A DNA stretch of 45,098 nucleotides from JANRKN01 sp033763435 (GTDB taxonomy: Bacteria; Planctomycetota; Phycisphaerae; Phycisphaerales; UBA1924), in NCBI GenBank assembly GCA_033763435.1, contig JANRKN010000125.1, positions 1 to 45,098 on the forward strand, read 5' to 3'. Below, piece by piece: positions 15,621-23,921 of the stretch; positions within the stretch are counted from its first letter, which is position 1; each line of letters opens with the position of its first letter. Below the pieces are notes generated by a model. It saw only the letters and a list, made by a program, of their open reading frames with translations, was not told the DNA's origin and did no database searches. Made by a program: the position numbers and the translations under genes.

Positions 15621-16550
15621 CTATTCCTTTAGGCCGCTGGTCGCGATGCCCTCGATGAACGTGCGCTGCGCCAGCAGGAACAGCACGAGCACGGGGGCGA
15701 CGACCATCGTGCTCGCCGCCATGAGCAAATGCCACGGCGTGTTGCCCGTCTGGCTCTGATAGAGCTGGAGCCCGAGCGCGAGCGTGAACTGATCGCGGTC
15801 GTTGAGGAAGATCAGCGGCCCCAGGAAGTCGTTCCACACGCCGATGAAGTGAAACAGCGCGACGACCGTGAGCGCGGGCCTCGAGAGGGGCAGGATGATC
15901 CGCCAGAAGATGCCCCAGTGCGTGCAGCCGTCGATGCGTGCGGCCTCGTCGAGCTCCTTGGGGATCGTCATGTAGAACTGGCGGAGCATGAAGATGTTGA
16001 ACGCGCCGCCGAACCACGCGGGGATCCAGAGCGGGCTGAAGGTGCCGATCCATCCGAGCTGCTTGAAGATGACGTAGAGCGGAACCATGACAACCGGGAA
16101 GGGGATCATCATGGTCGCGAGCATGACGGGGAAGACCCACTTCTTGCCGCGCCATTTCACGCGGGCAAAGCCGTAGGCAACGATCGCGCTCGAGAGCACC
16201 ATGCCGATCACGCTCAGCACCGCGACGATGAGTGTGTTGCGGAAATAGAGCGGGAAGTCGACCACCGGGTCGTTCCAGACCGCCTGGTAGTTCTCGCTCG
16301 CGATCTTCAGCGTGTCCGACGCGGGCGAGGGGAGCAGGCGGGGCGGCGTCGAGAGCGCCTGGTCGGCCGGTTTGATCGAGGTTGAGAACATCCACACCAG
16401 AGGCGCAACAAACAGCACCGCGACAAAGCCGAGCATCGAATAGATCGCTGTCCGGCTTGCCAGCCCGATGTCCCGCCCTGCGCTGCCCTCGTCGCCCTTG
16501 CCCACGGTGGTGACACTCCCGAAGAAACCGAACCCGCTCAGCCCGCCCAA
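15621..16550 (-). CDS. Sugar ABC transporter permease, MalG type
   Basis: A 309-residue inner-membrane permease with six predicted helices. The EAA loop that docks the ATPase is seen as ELDEAARIDGCTHWGIFWRIILP (shown to its core: DEAARIDGC), and the C terminus RTFIEGIATSGLKE is typical of the MalG/CUT1 branch. It forms the channel with the MalF-type partner encoded just upstream. The start is uncertain: the frame opens with TTG at 16550, while a GTG at 16505 with GGGAG upstream would remove 15 residues. Third gene of the operon; substrate unknown. Confidence 0.88.
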   Translation of the reverse strand: MGGLSGFGFFGSVTTVGKGDEGSAGRDIGLASRTAIYSMLGFVAVLFVAPLVWMFSTSIKPADQALSTPPRLLPSPASDTLKIASENYQAVWNDPVVDFPLYFRNTLIVAVLSVIGMVLSSAIVAYGFARVKWRGKKWVFPVMLATMMIPFPVVMVPLYVIFKQLGWIGTFSPLWIPAWFGGAFNIFMLRQFYMTIPKELDEAARIDGCTHWGIFWRIILPLSRPALTVVALFHFIGVWNDFLGPLIFLNDRDQFTLALGLQLYQSQTGNTPWHLLMAASTMVVAPVLVLFLLAQRTFIEGIATSGLKE

Positions 16551-16571
16551 GCCCCCCGCACGCCGACCGCC

Positions 16572-17477
16572 TTACGCCGACCTGTAGAACACCAGCTTGC
16601 GGCTGAGCCAGAAGGTCAGCGCGGTGAGCGCGAGGATGATGACCAGCTGCACCCACGCCATGGCGCTTGCGTAGCCCATATTCAGGTACCTGAACGCGTT
16701 GTCGTAGAGGTACATCGTGAAGAAGTAGGTCGACCGGTCGGGCCCGCCGCCGGTCATGATGTAGGGCACCGCGAAGACCTGCAGCGTGCCGATGATCGAC
16801 GTGATGACGTTGAAGAGGATCACGGGCGAGATCATGGGCAGCGTGACGTGCCAGAACTTGCCGATCCACGTAACGCCGTCCAAGTCCGCGGCCTCGTACA
16901 GGCTCGTGGGCACGTCCTGCAGCGCGGCGAGATAAATCACCACCGCGTTGCCCGCGCCCCAGACGCTCATCAGGATCAGCGCCCACATCGCGACGTGCCG
17001 ATCGCCCAGCCAGTCCGGGCCCTTGATGCCGATCCACCCCAGCGCCTGATTGAGCAAACCGATCTGACCGTTCAGCAGCCACGACCAGACCATCGCGCTC
17101 GCGACGATCGGCACCAGGGTGGGGATGAACATCGCCGCGCGGAACAGCGCCCGCGCCTTGATCCGCGTGTTCAGCATCGCCGCGAGGATGATCGCGAAGA
17201 TCGTGCCCAACGGGATGCTCACCGCGGCGTACCAGAGCGTGTTCTTCAGCGCGCCCACGAAGATCTCGTCCCGCGCTAGGCGCTGGTAGTTCTCCGCCCC
17301 GATGAACACCGGCTTTTCCAGCAGCGAATAGTCCGTCACCGAGTAGTACAGCGACATCACGATCGGCCCGGCGGTGAAGGCCAGGAACCCGATCACCCAC
17401 GGCGAAATCCACGCCAGGCCCGTCGCCTCGTGCTTCCAGCTCGTGTCGCGCGTCAGCTTCGCGGGGCGGGCGCTCAT
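16572..17477 (-). CDS. Sugar ABC transporter permease, MalF type
   Basis: A 301-residue permease with six helices. The EAA motif is SLYEAADLDGVTWIGKF in the loop before the fifth helix; GAENYQRL and FRAAMFIPTLVPIVASAM are typical of the MalF/UgpA group. Its start codon overlaps the stop of the binding-protein gene by 4 bases (ATGA), indicating translational coupling. It builds the membrane channel with the MalG-type protein. No ATPase gene is adjacent, so a shared MsmK/UgpC-like ATPase elsewhere is likely, as is common for CUT1 importers. Confidence 0.9.
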   Translation of the reverse strand: MSARPAKLTRDTSWKHEATGLAWISPWVIGFLAFTAGPIVMSLYYSVTDYSLLEKPVFIGAENYQRLARDEIFVGALKNTLWYAAVSIPLGTIFAIILAAMLNTRIKARALFRAAMFIPTLVPIVASAMVWSWLLNGQIGLLNQALGWIGIKGPDWLGDRHVAMWALILMSVWGAGNAVVIYLAALQDVPTSLYEAADLDGVTWIGKFWHVTLPMISPVILFNVITSIIGTLQVFAVPYIMTGGGPDRSTYFFTMYLYDNAFRYLNMGYASAMAWVQLVIILALTALTFWLSRKLVFYRSA

Positions 17478-18910
17478 GACGCGATCCTTTCACCGACGGT
17501 CGTCGGCAGCCCGCCGCGGTCGCGCCGGCGCGCCGCGATGAGATCGAGCGATTCCTGGAGCCGCGCGCGGACCATCGGCAGGCGCTGCTCGGGCGTCGCG
17601 TCGAACTTCCAGAGCGCCTGGAACGCCGCGGACATCTCGTCGCGATACTGGGGCCACACACGCGTCCGCGGCGCGGTCCGCGCATTGGGCGACTGAGCGA
17701 TCTGATCGTGCACCCGCACGCCCCGGTTGATGTGGTTCGCGAGGAACTCGGGAGTGCTCTCGCGCAGAGGCGAGTTCTTGCAGTGGATCGCCGCGAGCTT
17801 CTCGATCACCTCACGCTGCTGGAGATACGCGATGAACTGCTTGGCTTCCTCGGGGTGCTTGGAGCCAGAGGGGACGACGAGGATGTCGGCCTCGGCCAAG
17901 CCATAGGGCGCGTCGACCGCGTTCAGGCTCGCCAGCGCCGGGAAGGGCGCGACGCCGTAGTCGAGGTCGGGCTTGCGGCCCTTGATGACGTTCCCGAGCC
18001 AAGGCCCCTGCAGCACCATGCCGACCATTCCGTTCAGGAACGGCTGCTGGGGCGAGTCGTAGTTGCCAAAGCCCGAGCTGAAGGCCGTGATCAGGTCCCC
18101 GCCGTACTTGGTCGGGTACGACTGCACCCAGCGGTACGCGGCCAGGTTCGCCGGATCGTCGGTCGTCGCTTTGCCCGCGTCGCCCGGCTTCTCGGGAGAC
18201 TCGAACAGCTTGCCCCCGAAGGGCCACACCCAGACGTACGGCCACCACCCGGGCTCGGTCGGCAAGAAGCCGAACTTGCTCTGCGCCACCTGCTGCTTGT
18301 CGATCTTCGTCAGCCGGCCCGCAAACTCGTCGAGCTCTTCGATGGTCCGCGGCGCGCGGTCCAGCCCCGCCTCGCGGAACATCGCCTTGTTGTAGTAGAG
18401 CGCCAGCGTGCCGACGGTCGAGACCCCGGCCCACGTCCGGCCCTCGTGGCGCAGCATCTTCCAGACGATCGGGGCGTAGTGCGATTCGCTGAGCCCGCGC
18501 GAGGCAAAGGTGTCGTCGAGCGGGACGATCGCGCCCGACTCAGCAAAGTGCGGCACGTTGTACGCGTAGAGCCCCAGCACGTCGGGCGGATTGCCGCCCG
18601 CGATCGCGACGAGCGCTTTCTGATCGATCGCGCCGCCCATCGTCAGGAACCGGACATAGATCCGATCCTGCGAGCGGTTGAAGTCGTCGACGATCGACTG
18701 CATGGCCAGCGCCTCGGCGCCGGGCCATTTCTCCCAGTAATCCAGCACCACCCGGCCCGGATACTTCTTGCGGAGCCGGTCCTTGCCCGAGTCGGGCCCG
18801 AACGCAACGAACGCGGCGCCCCCGAGCACGAGCGCCCCGAGCGCCGCCCGTCGGCTGAGCGCGCCCAGAGCGCGGTCGCTGCCTGCGTGATTCTGGTCGT
18901 CCTGACGCAT
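17474..18910 (-). CDS. Extracellular sugar-binding protein of an ABC importer
   Basis: A 478-residue family 1 solute-binding protein. The N terminus has a twin-arginine-like signal (SRRAALGALVLGG, RR at 20-21), suggesting Tat export of a folded protein. The mature part has the usual features: VVLDYWEKWPGAEALAMQSIVDDFN, GNPPDVLGLYAYNVPHFAESGAIVPLDD, GTLALYYNKAMFREAGLDRAP and VPSGSKHPEEAKQFI (given here as landmarks around residues 55, 105, 165 and 350). It captures the sugar and delivers it to the permeases downstream. The ATG at 18910 has only a weak GGGG before it. An inverted repeat ~170 bases upstream is a possible operator. Confidence 0.88.
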   Translation of the reverse strand: MRQDDQNHAGSDRALGALSRRAALGALVLGGAAFVAFGPDSGKDRLRKKYPGRVVLDYWEKWPGAEALAMQSIVDDFNRSQDRIYVRFLTMGGAIDQKALVAIAGGNPPDVLGLYAYNVPHFAESGAIVPLDDTFASRGLSESHYAPIVWKMLRHEGRTWAGVSTVGTLALYYNKAMFREAGLDRAPRTIEELDEFAGRLTKIDKQQVAQSKFGFLPTEPGWWPYVWVWPFGGKLFESPEKPGDAGKATTDDPANLAAYRWVQSYPTKYGGDLITAFSSGFGNYDSPQQPFLNGMVGMVLQGPWLGNVIKGRKPDLDYGVAPFPALASLNAVDAPYGLAEADILVVPSGSKHPEEAKQFIAYLQQREVIEKLAAIHCKNSPLRESTPEFLANHINRGVRVHDQIAQSPNARTAPRTRVWPQYRDEMSAAFQALWKFDATPEQRLPMVRARLQESLDLIAARRRDRGGLPTTVGERIAS

Positions 18911-19076
18911 CCCCGGCCTGTCGCCTCGCGCTGCCCACCCCGGACCAACTCCCTCACCCGGTGTCCACCGGGCTGGGGCTCAGAGGATACCGGAACGGAA
19001 CCGGAAATGAAGATCCGATGGGCGGAGATTTGGGGAGGGTCGGTCGGAATCGCGCCCGGCACGGACCGGTCGCGGT

Positions 19077-19104
19077 CGGAAATCCGCGGTCGGGAGGATT
19101 TCCG
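19077..19104. promoter_or_regulatory. Perfect 9-bp inverted repeat between sugar operon and tRNA-Leu
   Basis: CGGAAATCC and GGATTTCCG are separated by 10 bases; outer GGACC and GGTCC arms extend the symmetry. It lies 167 bases upstream of the sugar-binding protein start and 120 before the tRNA. It may be a repressor site or a hairpin; there is no T-run. The rest of 18911-19223 holds no gene that I can see, apart from the promoter at 19128. Confidence 0.4.
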
Positions 19105-19127
19105 GGGTCCGTCGGGCGCCTCGGCGG

Positions 19128-19155
19128 TTGACGGAAGGTGCCCAGCCGATACAAG
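19128..19155 (+). promoter_or_regulatory. Candidate housekeeping promoter for tRNA-Leu
   Basis: TTGACG (19128-19133) and TACAAG (19150-19155) are separated by 16 bases, matching five and four of six consensus positions. Transcription would begin ~62 bases before the mature tRNA end. Confidence 0.5.
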
Positions 19156-19223
19156 ATCCAGACCTGCTTGCGCCGATGGGATGCGGGGCGGTCAGACGCG
19201 GAATCTCACCCGGTATATCTACT

Positions 19224-19308
19224 GGGGCCGTGGCGAAATGGTAGACGCAGCGGACTTAAAATCCGCTCTCCCGCGAGGGAGGTGAGGGTTCGAGCCCCTC
19301 CGGCCCCA
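19224..19308 (+). tRNA. tRNA-Leu (anticodon UAA)
   Basis: An 85-base cloverleaf. The acceptor stem GGGGCCG pairs with CGGCCCC, followed by discriminator A. The D arm is of the Leu type (TGGCGAAATGGTAGACGCA), the anticodon stem GCGGA/TCCGC encloses CTTAAAA (anticodon TAA), the long variable arm CTCCCGCGAGGGAG marks class II, and the T loop is GTTCGAG. CCA is not encoded. It reads UUA and UUG Leu codons, rare in this GC-rich sequence. Confidence 0.97.
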
Positions 19309-19456
19309 TTCCGGTCTGACGGGAACCTTGACAAATCATGGCCGCGTGTTGGCGGCGGCTCGATTCCCGGGCGAGTGGGTGCTAAGGTTGAGGCCCTGCG
19401 GTTCGGAGCTTGTCCGACGCGGGCGTTCGAAGTCCTCGTTTCTCGGAGGTCGGCCG

Positions 19457-19816
19457 GTGGTTCGGATTCGCATGCAGCGCCTGGGCCGGAAGAATCACGC
19501 GTTCTTCCGCATCAACGCCATCGACAAGCGCACGCGCCGTGACGGCGTCGTGATCGAGAACCTCGGGTTCTATGACCCGCTCGCGTCCGACCCCGCCAAG
19601 GCGCTTCAGCTGAACGCCGATCGCATCAAGTACTGGCTCAGCGTGGGCGCACAGCCCAGCGAGACGGTGCTCGACTTCCTCGTCAAGGCCGACTTGGTCA
19701 GCGCCAAGCGCAAGGCCGAGTGGGAGGCCGACCGCGCTGATTCGCGCAAGGTCGTTGAGGCCAAGAAGGCCGCCGCGGCCGCCGCGGGCGAGGCCAAGGA
19801 AGAGAAGAAGGCCTGA
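19457..19816 (+). CDS. rpsP: 30S ribosomal protein bS16
   Basis: A 119-residue bS16. The start VVRIRMQRLGRKNHAFFRINAID aligns with the usual MVKIRLKRFGRKKKPFYRI pattern (first part only compared), followed by GVVIENLGFYDPL and DRIKYWLSVGAQPSETV. The GTG at 19457 is chosen because it fits the family start and has GGAGGT 6 bases before it, although the frame is open from 19328. The last ~30 residues are a Lys/Ala/Glu-rich tail. It binds 16S rRNA and supports 30S assembly. A terminator separates it from trmD. Confidence 0.95.
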   Translation: MVRIRMQRLGRKNHAFFRINAIDKRTRRDGVVIENLGFYDPLASDPAKALQLNADRIKYWLSVGAQPSETVLDFLVKADLVSAKRKAEWEADRADSRKVVEAKKAAAAAAGEAKEEKKA

Positions 19817-19840
19817 GCCCTCTTCACCGCTGAACACCCA

Positions 19841-19867
19841 ACGCCCGGCACGCCCGGGCGTTTTTTA
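19841..19867 (+). terminator. Intrinsic terminator between rpsP and trmD
   Basis: ACGCCCGG (19841-19848) pairs with CCGGGCGT (19854-19861) around CACGC, followed directly by a run of T. It ends 24 bases before trmD, so trmD needs either read-through or its own promoter; TACCGT at 19876-19881 is a candidate -10 box. Confidence 0.8.
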
Positions 19868-19890
19868 TTCCGGCGTACCGTCCCACGCCC

Positions 19891-20727
19891 ATGCGGATCG
19901 ACGTTCTCACCACCTTCCCCGAGCTTTTCAGCACCGAGCCCCCGGCCGTGCTGGGCGTCTCCATCCCCGCCCGCGCGCGCAAGGCCGGCCTCGTGGAGTA
20001 TCACGCGACTGACATCCGCGCGTTCGCCGGCAACAAGCACGCCAAGACCGACGATCGCCCCTTCGGAGGCGGGCCCGGCATGGTCATGGCCTGTCAGCCC
20101 GTGTTCGACGCGGTTCGGCACGTGGAATCGCTCGACCCCCGGCCCGCGCGGCGGATCCTGCTCACGCCTCAGGGCGTGCCGATGACGCAGCCCCTCGTCG
20201 AATCGCTCGCGCGAGAACCCCGGCTGCTGCTGATCGCCGGTCACTATGAGGGCATCGACGAACGCGTGATCGAAGAGCTCGCGCCGATGGAAATCTCCGT
20301 GGGCGACTACGTCCTCTCGGGGGGCGAACTCGCGGGCCTCGTGCTGATCGACGCGGTTGTGCGCCTTCTGCCGGGCGCCTTGGGTGACGACGAATCCAGC
20401 CAGCAGGACTCGCACTCGCCCGTCCCCGAGGCGGAGGCGATGGGCCTGACGCCCAAGGCGATGCGGGCGCTGGGTGTGGATCCGGGTGCGCGGCTGCTGG
20501 ACTGCCCCCACTCCCCCCAGCCCAGGGAATGGATGGGCCGGGGCGTGCCCGACGTGCTGCTCAGCGGCAACCACCGCGAGATCGCCCGCTGGCGCCTGGA
20601 ACAGCGCCTGGCCCGCACAAAGGCTCGCCGGCCTGACCTGCTGACGCCTCCGGGAGCCCGGACAGCCTCGGACGCGGGCGAAAGCGGGGGCTCGGGGCCT
20701 TTGATTCTGCCGGGGGAGGGGCCCTAA
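19891..20727 (+). CDS. trmD: tRNA (guanine-N1)-methyltransferase TrmD
   Basis: A 278-residue TrmD, which makes m1G37 beside the anticodon using S-adenosylmethionine and prevents +1 frameshifting. The motifs are MRIDVLTTFPELF, DDRPFGGGPGM, the deep trefoil knot region LIAGHYEGIDERV and ISVGDYVLSGGELA, then the C-terminal LLSGNHREIARWR. The last ~40 residues are a Pro/Gly-rich extension. It lies in the conserved rpsP-trmD-rplS order, but rimM, usually next to it, is missing. No Shine-Dalgarno is evident; TACCGT ends 9 bases before the ATG. Confidence 0.95.
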   Translation: MRIDVLTTFPELFSTEPPAVLGVSIPARARKAGLVEYHATDIRAFAGNKHAKTDDRPFGGGPGMVMACQPVFDAVRHVESLDPRPARRILLTPQGVPMTQPLVESLAREPRLLLIAGHYEGIDERVIEELAPMEISVGDYVLSGGELAGLVLIDAVVRLLPGALGDDESSQQDSHSPVPEAEAMGLTPKAMRALGVDPGARLLDCPHSPQPREWMGRGVPDVLLSGNHREIARWRLEQRLARTKARRPDLLTPPGARTASDAGESGGSGPLILPGEGP

Positions 20728-20800
20728 CATCTCCACCCTGCCGGTACAGCACCGGCGTCCCTCGTCTCACGCGGGGGGCTTTGACCCAGGAAGGTGACTC

Positions 20801-21223
20801 ATGCTCGGCGGCAACTCGGCGATCCTCAACGCGGTGACCAAGGACCAGACGAAGGCTCAGTTCCCGCTCTTTGACATCGGCGACACGATCGCCGTGAGCT
20901 TCCGCATCGTCGAGGGCGACAAGGAGCGCCAGCAGGTGTTCCAGGGCGTGGTGATCGGCCGTGCGGGCTCGGGCATCACCGAGATGCTGACGGTCCGCAA
21001 GATCGTCGACGAGGTGGGCGTGGAACGTATCTTCCCGCTGAACTCGCCGATGGTCGCGAAGATCGAGGTCGTCCGCCGGGCCGACGCTCGCCGCGCCAAG
21101 CTGTACTACCTCCGCGACCGCGCGGGCAAGAGCCGTCGCCTCCGCGACCGCCGCCGCGGCATGAAGCACGTCGCGAACGCCGGCACGACGACCGCCGCTG
21201 CGCCCGAGGCCCCCAAGGCCTGA
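20801..21223 (+). CDS. rplS: 50S ribosomal protein bL19
   Basis: A 140-residue bL19: FDIGDTIAVSFRIVEGDKERQQVFQGVVIGR, GITEMLTVRKIVDEVGVERIFPLNSP and KLYYLRDRAGKSRRL are diagnostic landmarks. The protein sits at the 30S-50S interface. A ~20-residue Ala/Thr tail follows the conserved core. AGGAAGG precedes the ATG by ~8 bases. Last gene of the rpsP-trmD-rplS group, ended by a long hairpin terminator. Confidence 0.96.
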   Translation: MLGGNSAILNAVTKDQTKAQFPLFDIGDTIAVSFRIVEGDKERQQVFQGVVIGRAGSGITEMLTVRKIVDEVGVERIFPLNSPMVAKIEVVRRADARRAKLYYLRDRAGKSRRLRDRRRGMKHVANAGTTTAAAPEAPKA

Positions 21224-21251
21224 GCCGACGCGAGTTCTCTGAGACTTTTCT

Positions 21252-21289
21252 CTCGGGCTCGGACACACGTCCGGGCCCGAGTTGTTTTT
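21252..21289 (+). terminator. Intrinsic terminator after rplS
   Basis: A 13-bp stem (21252-21264 with 21269-21281, two G-T pairs) closes the loop ACAC and is followed by TTGTTTTT. It is the strongest terminator in the window. Confidence 0.88.
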
Positions 21290-21317
21290 GGCACGCACAC
21301 GCCACCCCGAGTATCCT
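21288..21317 (+). promoter_or_regulatory. Promoter of a probable leaderless MDR oxidoreductase transcript
   Basis: TTGGCA (21288-21293) and TATCCT (21312-21317) are 18 bases apart. The ATG of the next gene follows 6 bases after the -10 box, so the transcript should begin at or near the start codon. No Shine-Dalgarno is present. This is the best of the six leaderless candidates because it also has a -35. The box overlaps the tail of the rplS terminator. Confidence 0.6.
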
Positions 21318-21323
21318 CGGCCC

Positions 21324-22370
21324 ATGCGCGCGATCGTCACCACCCGCCAAGGCTCGCCCGTCACGCCCAACGTCGAGTTCCGCACCGACTGGCCCGACCT
21401 CGCGCCCCCCGGGCCCGGGCAGGCGCAGATCCGCACGCTCGCCAGCGCGCTGAATCACATGGACCTGTGGGTCGGCAAGGGCGTGCCGGGTTTGAATCTC
21501 ACCTACCCGCGGGTGTCGGGGTGCGACGCGTGCGGGATCGTCGAGGCCGTGGGGCCGGGCGTTGATCCGGCGTGGCTGAACACGCGCGTGATCTTCAATG
21601 CGGCGGTCGTCCTCCCCGAGCGCGAACACCCGGCCGACCCGCCCGCCTCGCACCTCGCGCCCATCTACGAACTCATCGGCGAGCACCATTTCGGCACGCT
21701 CCGCGAGCGTTTTCACGCGCCGGTCACGCACCTGGCCGCGCTGCCGAGCGACTTTGACCCGACCGTCGCCGCTGCGTTCGGCCTGACCACCCTCACGGCC
21801 TGGTCGATGATGATCACCAAGGCCCGCCTCACGCCGGGGCAGTCGGTGCTCATCACGGGCATCGGCGGCGGCGTCGCGACCAGCGCGCTCTCGATCGCCC
21901 GCTGGATGGGCTGCCCCGTCGCGGTCACCAGCCGACACGCCTGGAAGCTCGAACGCGCCAAGGCCCTGGGCGCCTCGTGCCTCGTGCTCGACACGGGGCA
22001 AGATTGGTCGCGCGAGGTCCGCGCCTGGACCAACAAGCGCGGCGTCGACATGGCGGTCGATTCCTCGGGCAAGGCCACGCACCTCAACTGCATCAAGTCG
22101 CTCGCCCGCGGCGGGGCTTACGTCACGCCCGGCTGCACCTCGGGCCCCGACGCGACCACCGACCTCGCCCGGATCTTCTGGAACCAGCTCCGCCTGCTGG
22201 GCTCGACGATGGGCACGCCCGCCGAGTTCCGAGAGGTCGCCTCGCTGCTCCGCGTGGGGAAGCTCGCGCCCGCGGTCGACCGCGTGTTCGACGCGGCCGA
22301 CGGCGCGCAGGCCTTCGCTCGACTCGAAGCGGGCGAACAGTTCGGCAAGCTCGTGATTCGGTGGAGTTGA
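21324..22370 (+). CDS. Zinc-type MDR alcohol dehydrogenase / quinone oxidoreductase family protein
   Basis: A 348-residue medium-chain dehydrogenase/reductase. The N-terminal GroES-like domain contains SALNHMDLWVGKGVPG and YPRVSGCDACGIVEAVG; the Rossmann domain has SVLITGIGGGVATSALSIARWMGCPV around residues 175-200 and the ATHLNCIKSLARGGAYV strand. HMDLW resembles the quinone-reductase/zinc-free branch, where the classical catalytic Cys is not kept; the structural zinc cluster of four Cys is also missing. Its oxidoreductase substrate cannot be told. It has its own promoter directly after the rplS terminator and is convergent with the next gene. Confidence 0.85.
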   Translation: MRAIVTTRQGSPVTPNVEFRTDWPDLAPPGPGQAQIRTLASALNHMDLWVGKGVPGLNLTYPRVSGCDACGIVEAVGPGVDPAWLNTRVIFNAAVVLPEREHPADPPASHLAPIYELIGEHHFGTLRERFHAPVTHLAALPSDFDPTVAAAFGLTTLTAWSMMITKARLTPGQSVLITGIGGGVATSALSIARWMGCPVAVTSRHAWKLERAKALGASCLVLDTGQDWSREVRAWTNKRGVDMAVDSSGKATHLNCIKSLARGGAYVTPGCTSGPDATTDLARIFWNQLRLLGSTMGTPAEFREVASLLRVGKLAPAVDRVFDAADGAQAFARLEAGEQFGKLVIRWS

Positions 22371-22381
22371 GCGGCTTGAAG

Positions 22382-23470
22382 TCAGCCCCTGCGACGGAGC
22401 ACGGTCAGGACGATGCCGGCGAGGACGAGCGCGCTGCCGCCCGCGATGCCGAGCCAAGACCAACGCGAGAGCCCGCCGCGCTGCGCATCGCTGAGGCCGT
22501 CGGGCCCGACCCGGATCGCCTTGGGCCCCGTGCGCTCGGCGGGCGGCGTTGACGCCTCGGCCTGAGAAGCCACCGTCGGCTTAGGCGGCGCTGGTTGCGA
22601 GGCCTTGGCCCGGGGGCCAACACGCTCAAACTCGATCGGCTCTTTCGTCCGCCAATCGACGGCCTTGACGGCCTGCGAGCGCCAATCGACATCGAGCGGA
22701 TCGGCGTTTGGATCAAGGCGGTAGTCGTCGTAGACCATGACGATCCGCGTTGGCTTGGGATCGCTGGGTGCCTGATTCGTCACAAGTACGCGAGACCACA
22801 AATCACCCTTGACGCCGGGAACGCGAATGCGGCTGAGCACCTGACCGGTACTTGTCACGTTTGGGGCCACACGGACCCACGAGACGACCTCACCCGCGTC
22901 ATTGATTCGCCACGTCCATTCGCCCGCGCGGATCTCGCTTGCGGACTCCGTGAACTCTTCACCGCGCTCCCTCACGGCTCGGACCGCAAAGGCAATGAAA
23001 GTTGGAAGCGTCGTTGCGAGTGCCTCGCGTGCCTGATCGACGCTGGGGTAATCCACAATCTCGGCCGTGCCGTCCATGTTGTTGAACAACGCGGTCCGAG
23101 GGCCTTTGCTGATCCTGCCAACAAAGCCATCTCGGTCAGTGTACCGGTCAATCGACGGAGAGCCACGACGAACGTCGCCATTCGGAAACACCAAGAACGA
23201 GAATTCTCGGGTGAGAGTGGATCGGCTGCGAAGCTCATCTTCGCTGAGCGAAACCGCGCCTTCGGCGTCTGGCACAGTGAGCGAGACCGCCTTGAATCGA
23301 ATGGGTTGAGGTAGAGAGTAAAGCGCGGCCACTCGCTCGACTGGTGACTCAGCACGCTTGATCGTCATCAGAACGGAGCCACCGCGAACCTCGGCACCGT
23401 CGGAAACTCCCAGCGAACAGAGCACAACAGTCGATAGCGAAGTGATGCAAATGAAGGGCCGGTACTGCAC
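22382..23470 (-). CDS. Secreted protein with C-terminal membrane anchor, unknown function
   Basis: A 362-residue protein that I do not recognise. A signal peptide covers about residues 1-26 (CITSLSTVVLCSLG core). The middle is soluble and fairly charged, with VYDDYRLDPNADP and DWRTKEPIEFERVG; a Pro/Ala/Ser linker from ~285 to 315 leads to a C-terminal transmembrane helix (WLGIAGGSALVLAGIVLTVL) and an RRRG end. This build suggests an envelope protein with its main domain outside the membrane. The start is a GTG at 23470, 3 bases after the stop of the upstream Cys-rich gene, so they form an operon. Base composition is visibly less GC-rich than in the neighbours. Confidence 0.6.
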   Translation of the reverse strand: MQYRPFICITSLSTVVLCSLGVSDGAEVRGGSVLMTIKRAESPVERVAALYSLPQPIRFKAVSLTVPDAEGAVSLSEDELRSRSTLTREFSFLVFPNGDVRRGSPSIDRYTDRDGFVGRISKGPRTALFNNMDGTAEIVDYPSVDQAREALATTLPTFIAFAVRAVRERGEEFTESASEIRAGEWTWRINDAGEVVSWVRVAPNVTSTGQVLSRIRVPGVKGDLWSRVLVTNQAPSDPKPTRIVMVYDDYRLDPNADPLDVDWRSQAVKAVDWRTKEPIEFERVGPRAKASQPAPPKPTVASQAEASTPPAERTGPKAIRVGPDGLSDAQRGGLSRWSWLGIAGGSALVLAGIVLTVLRRRG

Positions 23471-23473
23471 CTT

Positions 23474-23860
23474 TTAGACTTCCGGAAGGACGATGCAACC
23501 AGTGGTCTTGTAGCCCGTCGCGCCGTACATCTGGCCATCCGAAATCTGTTCGGTAGTGTCGTCGTTCACGACACATTGGCCGTTGACGATCTTGCCGGGT
23601 ACCTTAAAGCAGTTGCGGGTGTTGAACTCGACGTCCATCACGCCACGGTTACCACCCTCAACAAAGATCAAGGTCGCGCATGTACGAAAAAAGCAATCAG
23701 GACCAGGCGTGGGCATGTTGGCACAGTTTGAAGGGAGTACGCACATAATGGGGGTCGGCGAGCAAGGCGAGGTGCAAGGGCAGATCTCGGGCGGTCCTGC
23801 AACGACACAGGCTGTCGCGACCAACACTGACATGAGTCCCAGCGACTTGGTATGCTTTAT
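23474..23860 (-). CDS. Small Cys-rich secreted protein, unknown function
   Basis: The frame is open from an ATG at 23923, but that start has no ribosome binding site and overlaps the start of the divergent prepilin gene. A perfect GGAGGA (23867-23872) lies 6 bases before an ATA codon at 23860; starting there gives 128 residues with a good signal sequence (KHTKSLGLMSVLVATACVVAG). An ATG at 23833 is the canonical alternative, but it removes the basic n-region. The mature part has ten cysteines (clusters PEICPCTSPC, IMCVLPSNC, DCFFRTC), probably disulfide-bonded; VATAC could also serve as a lipobox. No family recognised. It is the first gene of an operon with the anchored protein downstream. Confidence 0.5.
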   Translation of the reverse strand: MKHTKSLGLMSVLVATACVVAGPPEICPCTSPCSPTPIMCVLPSNCANMPTPGPDCFFRTCATLIFVEGGNRGVMDVEFNTRNCFKVPGKIVNGQCVVNDDTTEQISDGQMYGATGYKTTGCIVLPEV

Positions 23861-23921
23861 GAGCGATCCTCCGTGGATCAGGTCAGCATACCTGCCGAGT
23901 TTCCTTAACGAGCCAAACATC

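Noticed and set aside
15621..18910. ABC operon broken because it lacks an ATPase
   Set aside because: CUT1 sugar importers commonly share one ATPase encoded elsewhere; all three present genes look intact.
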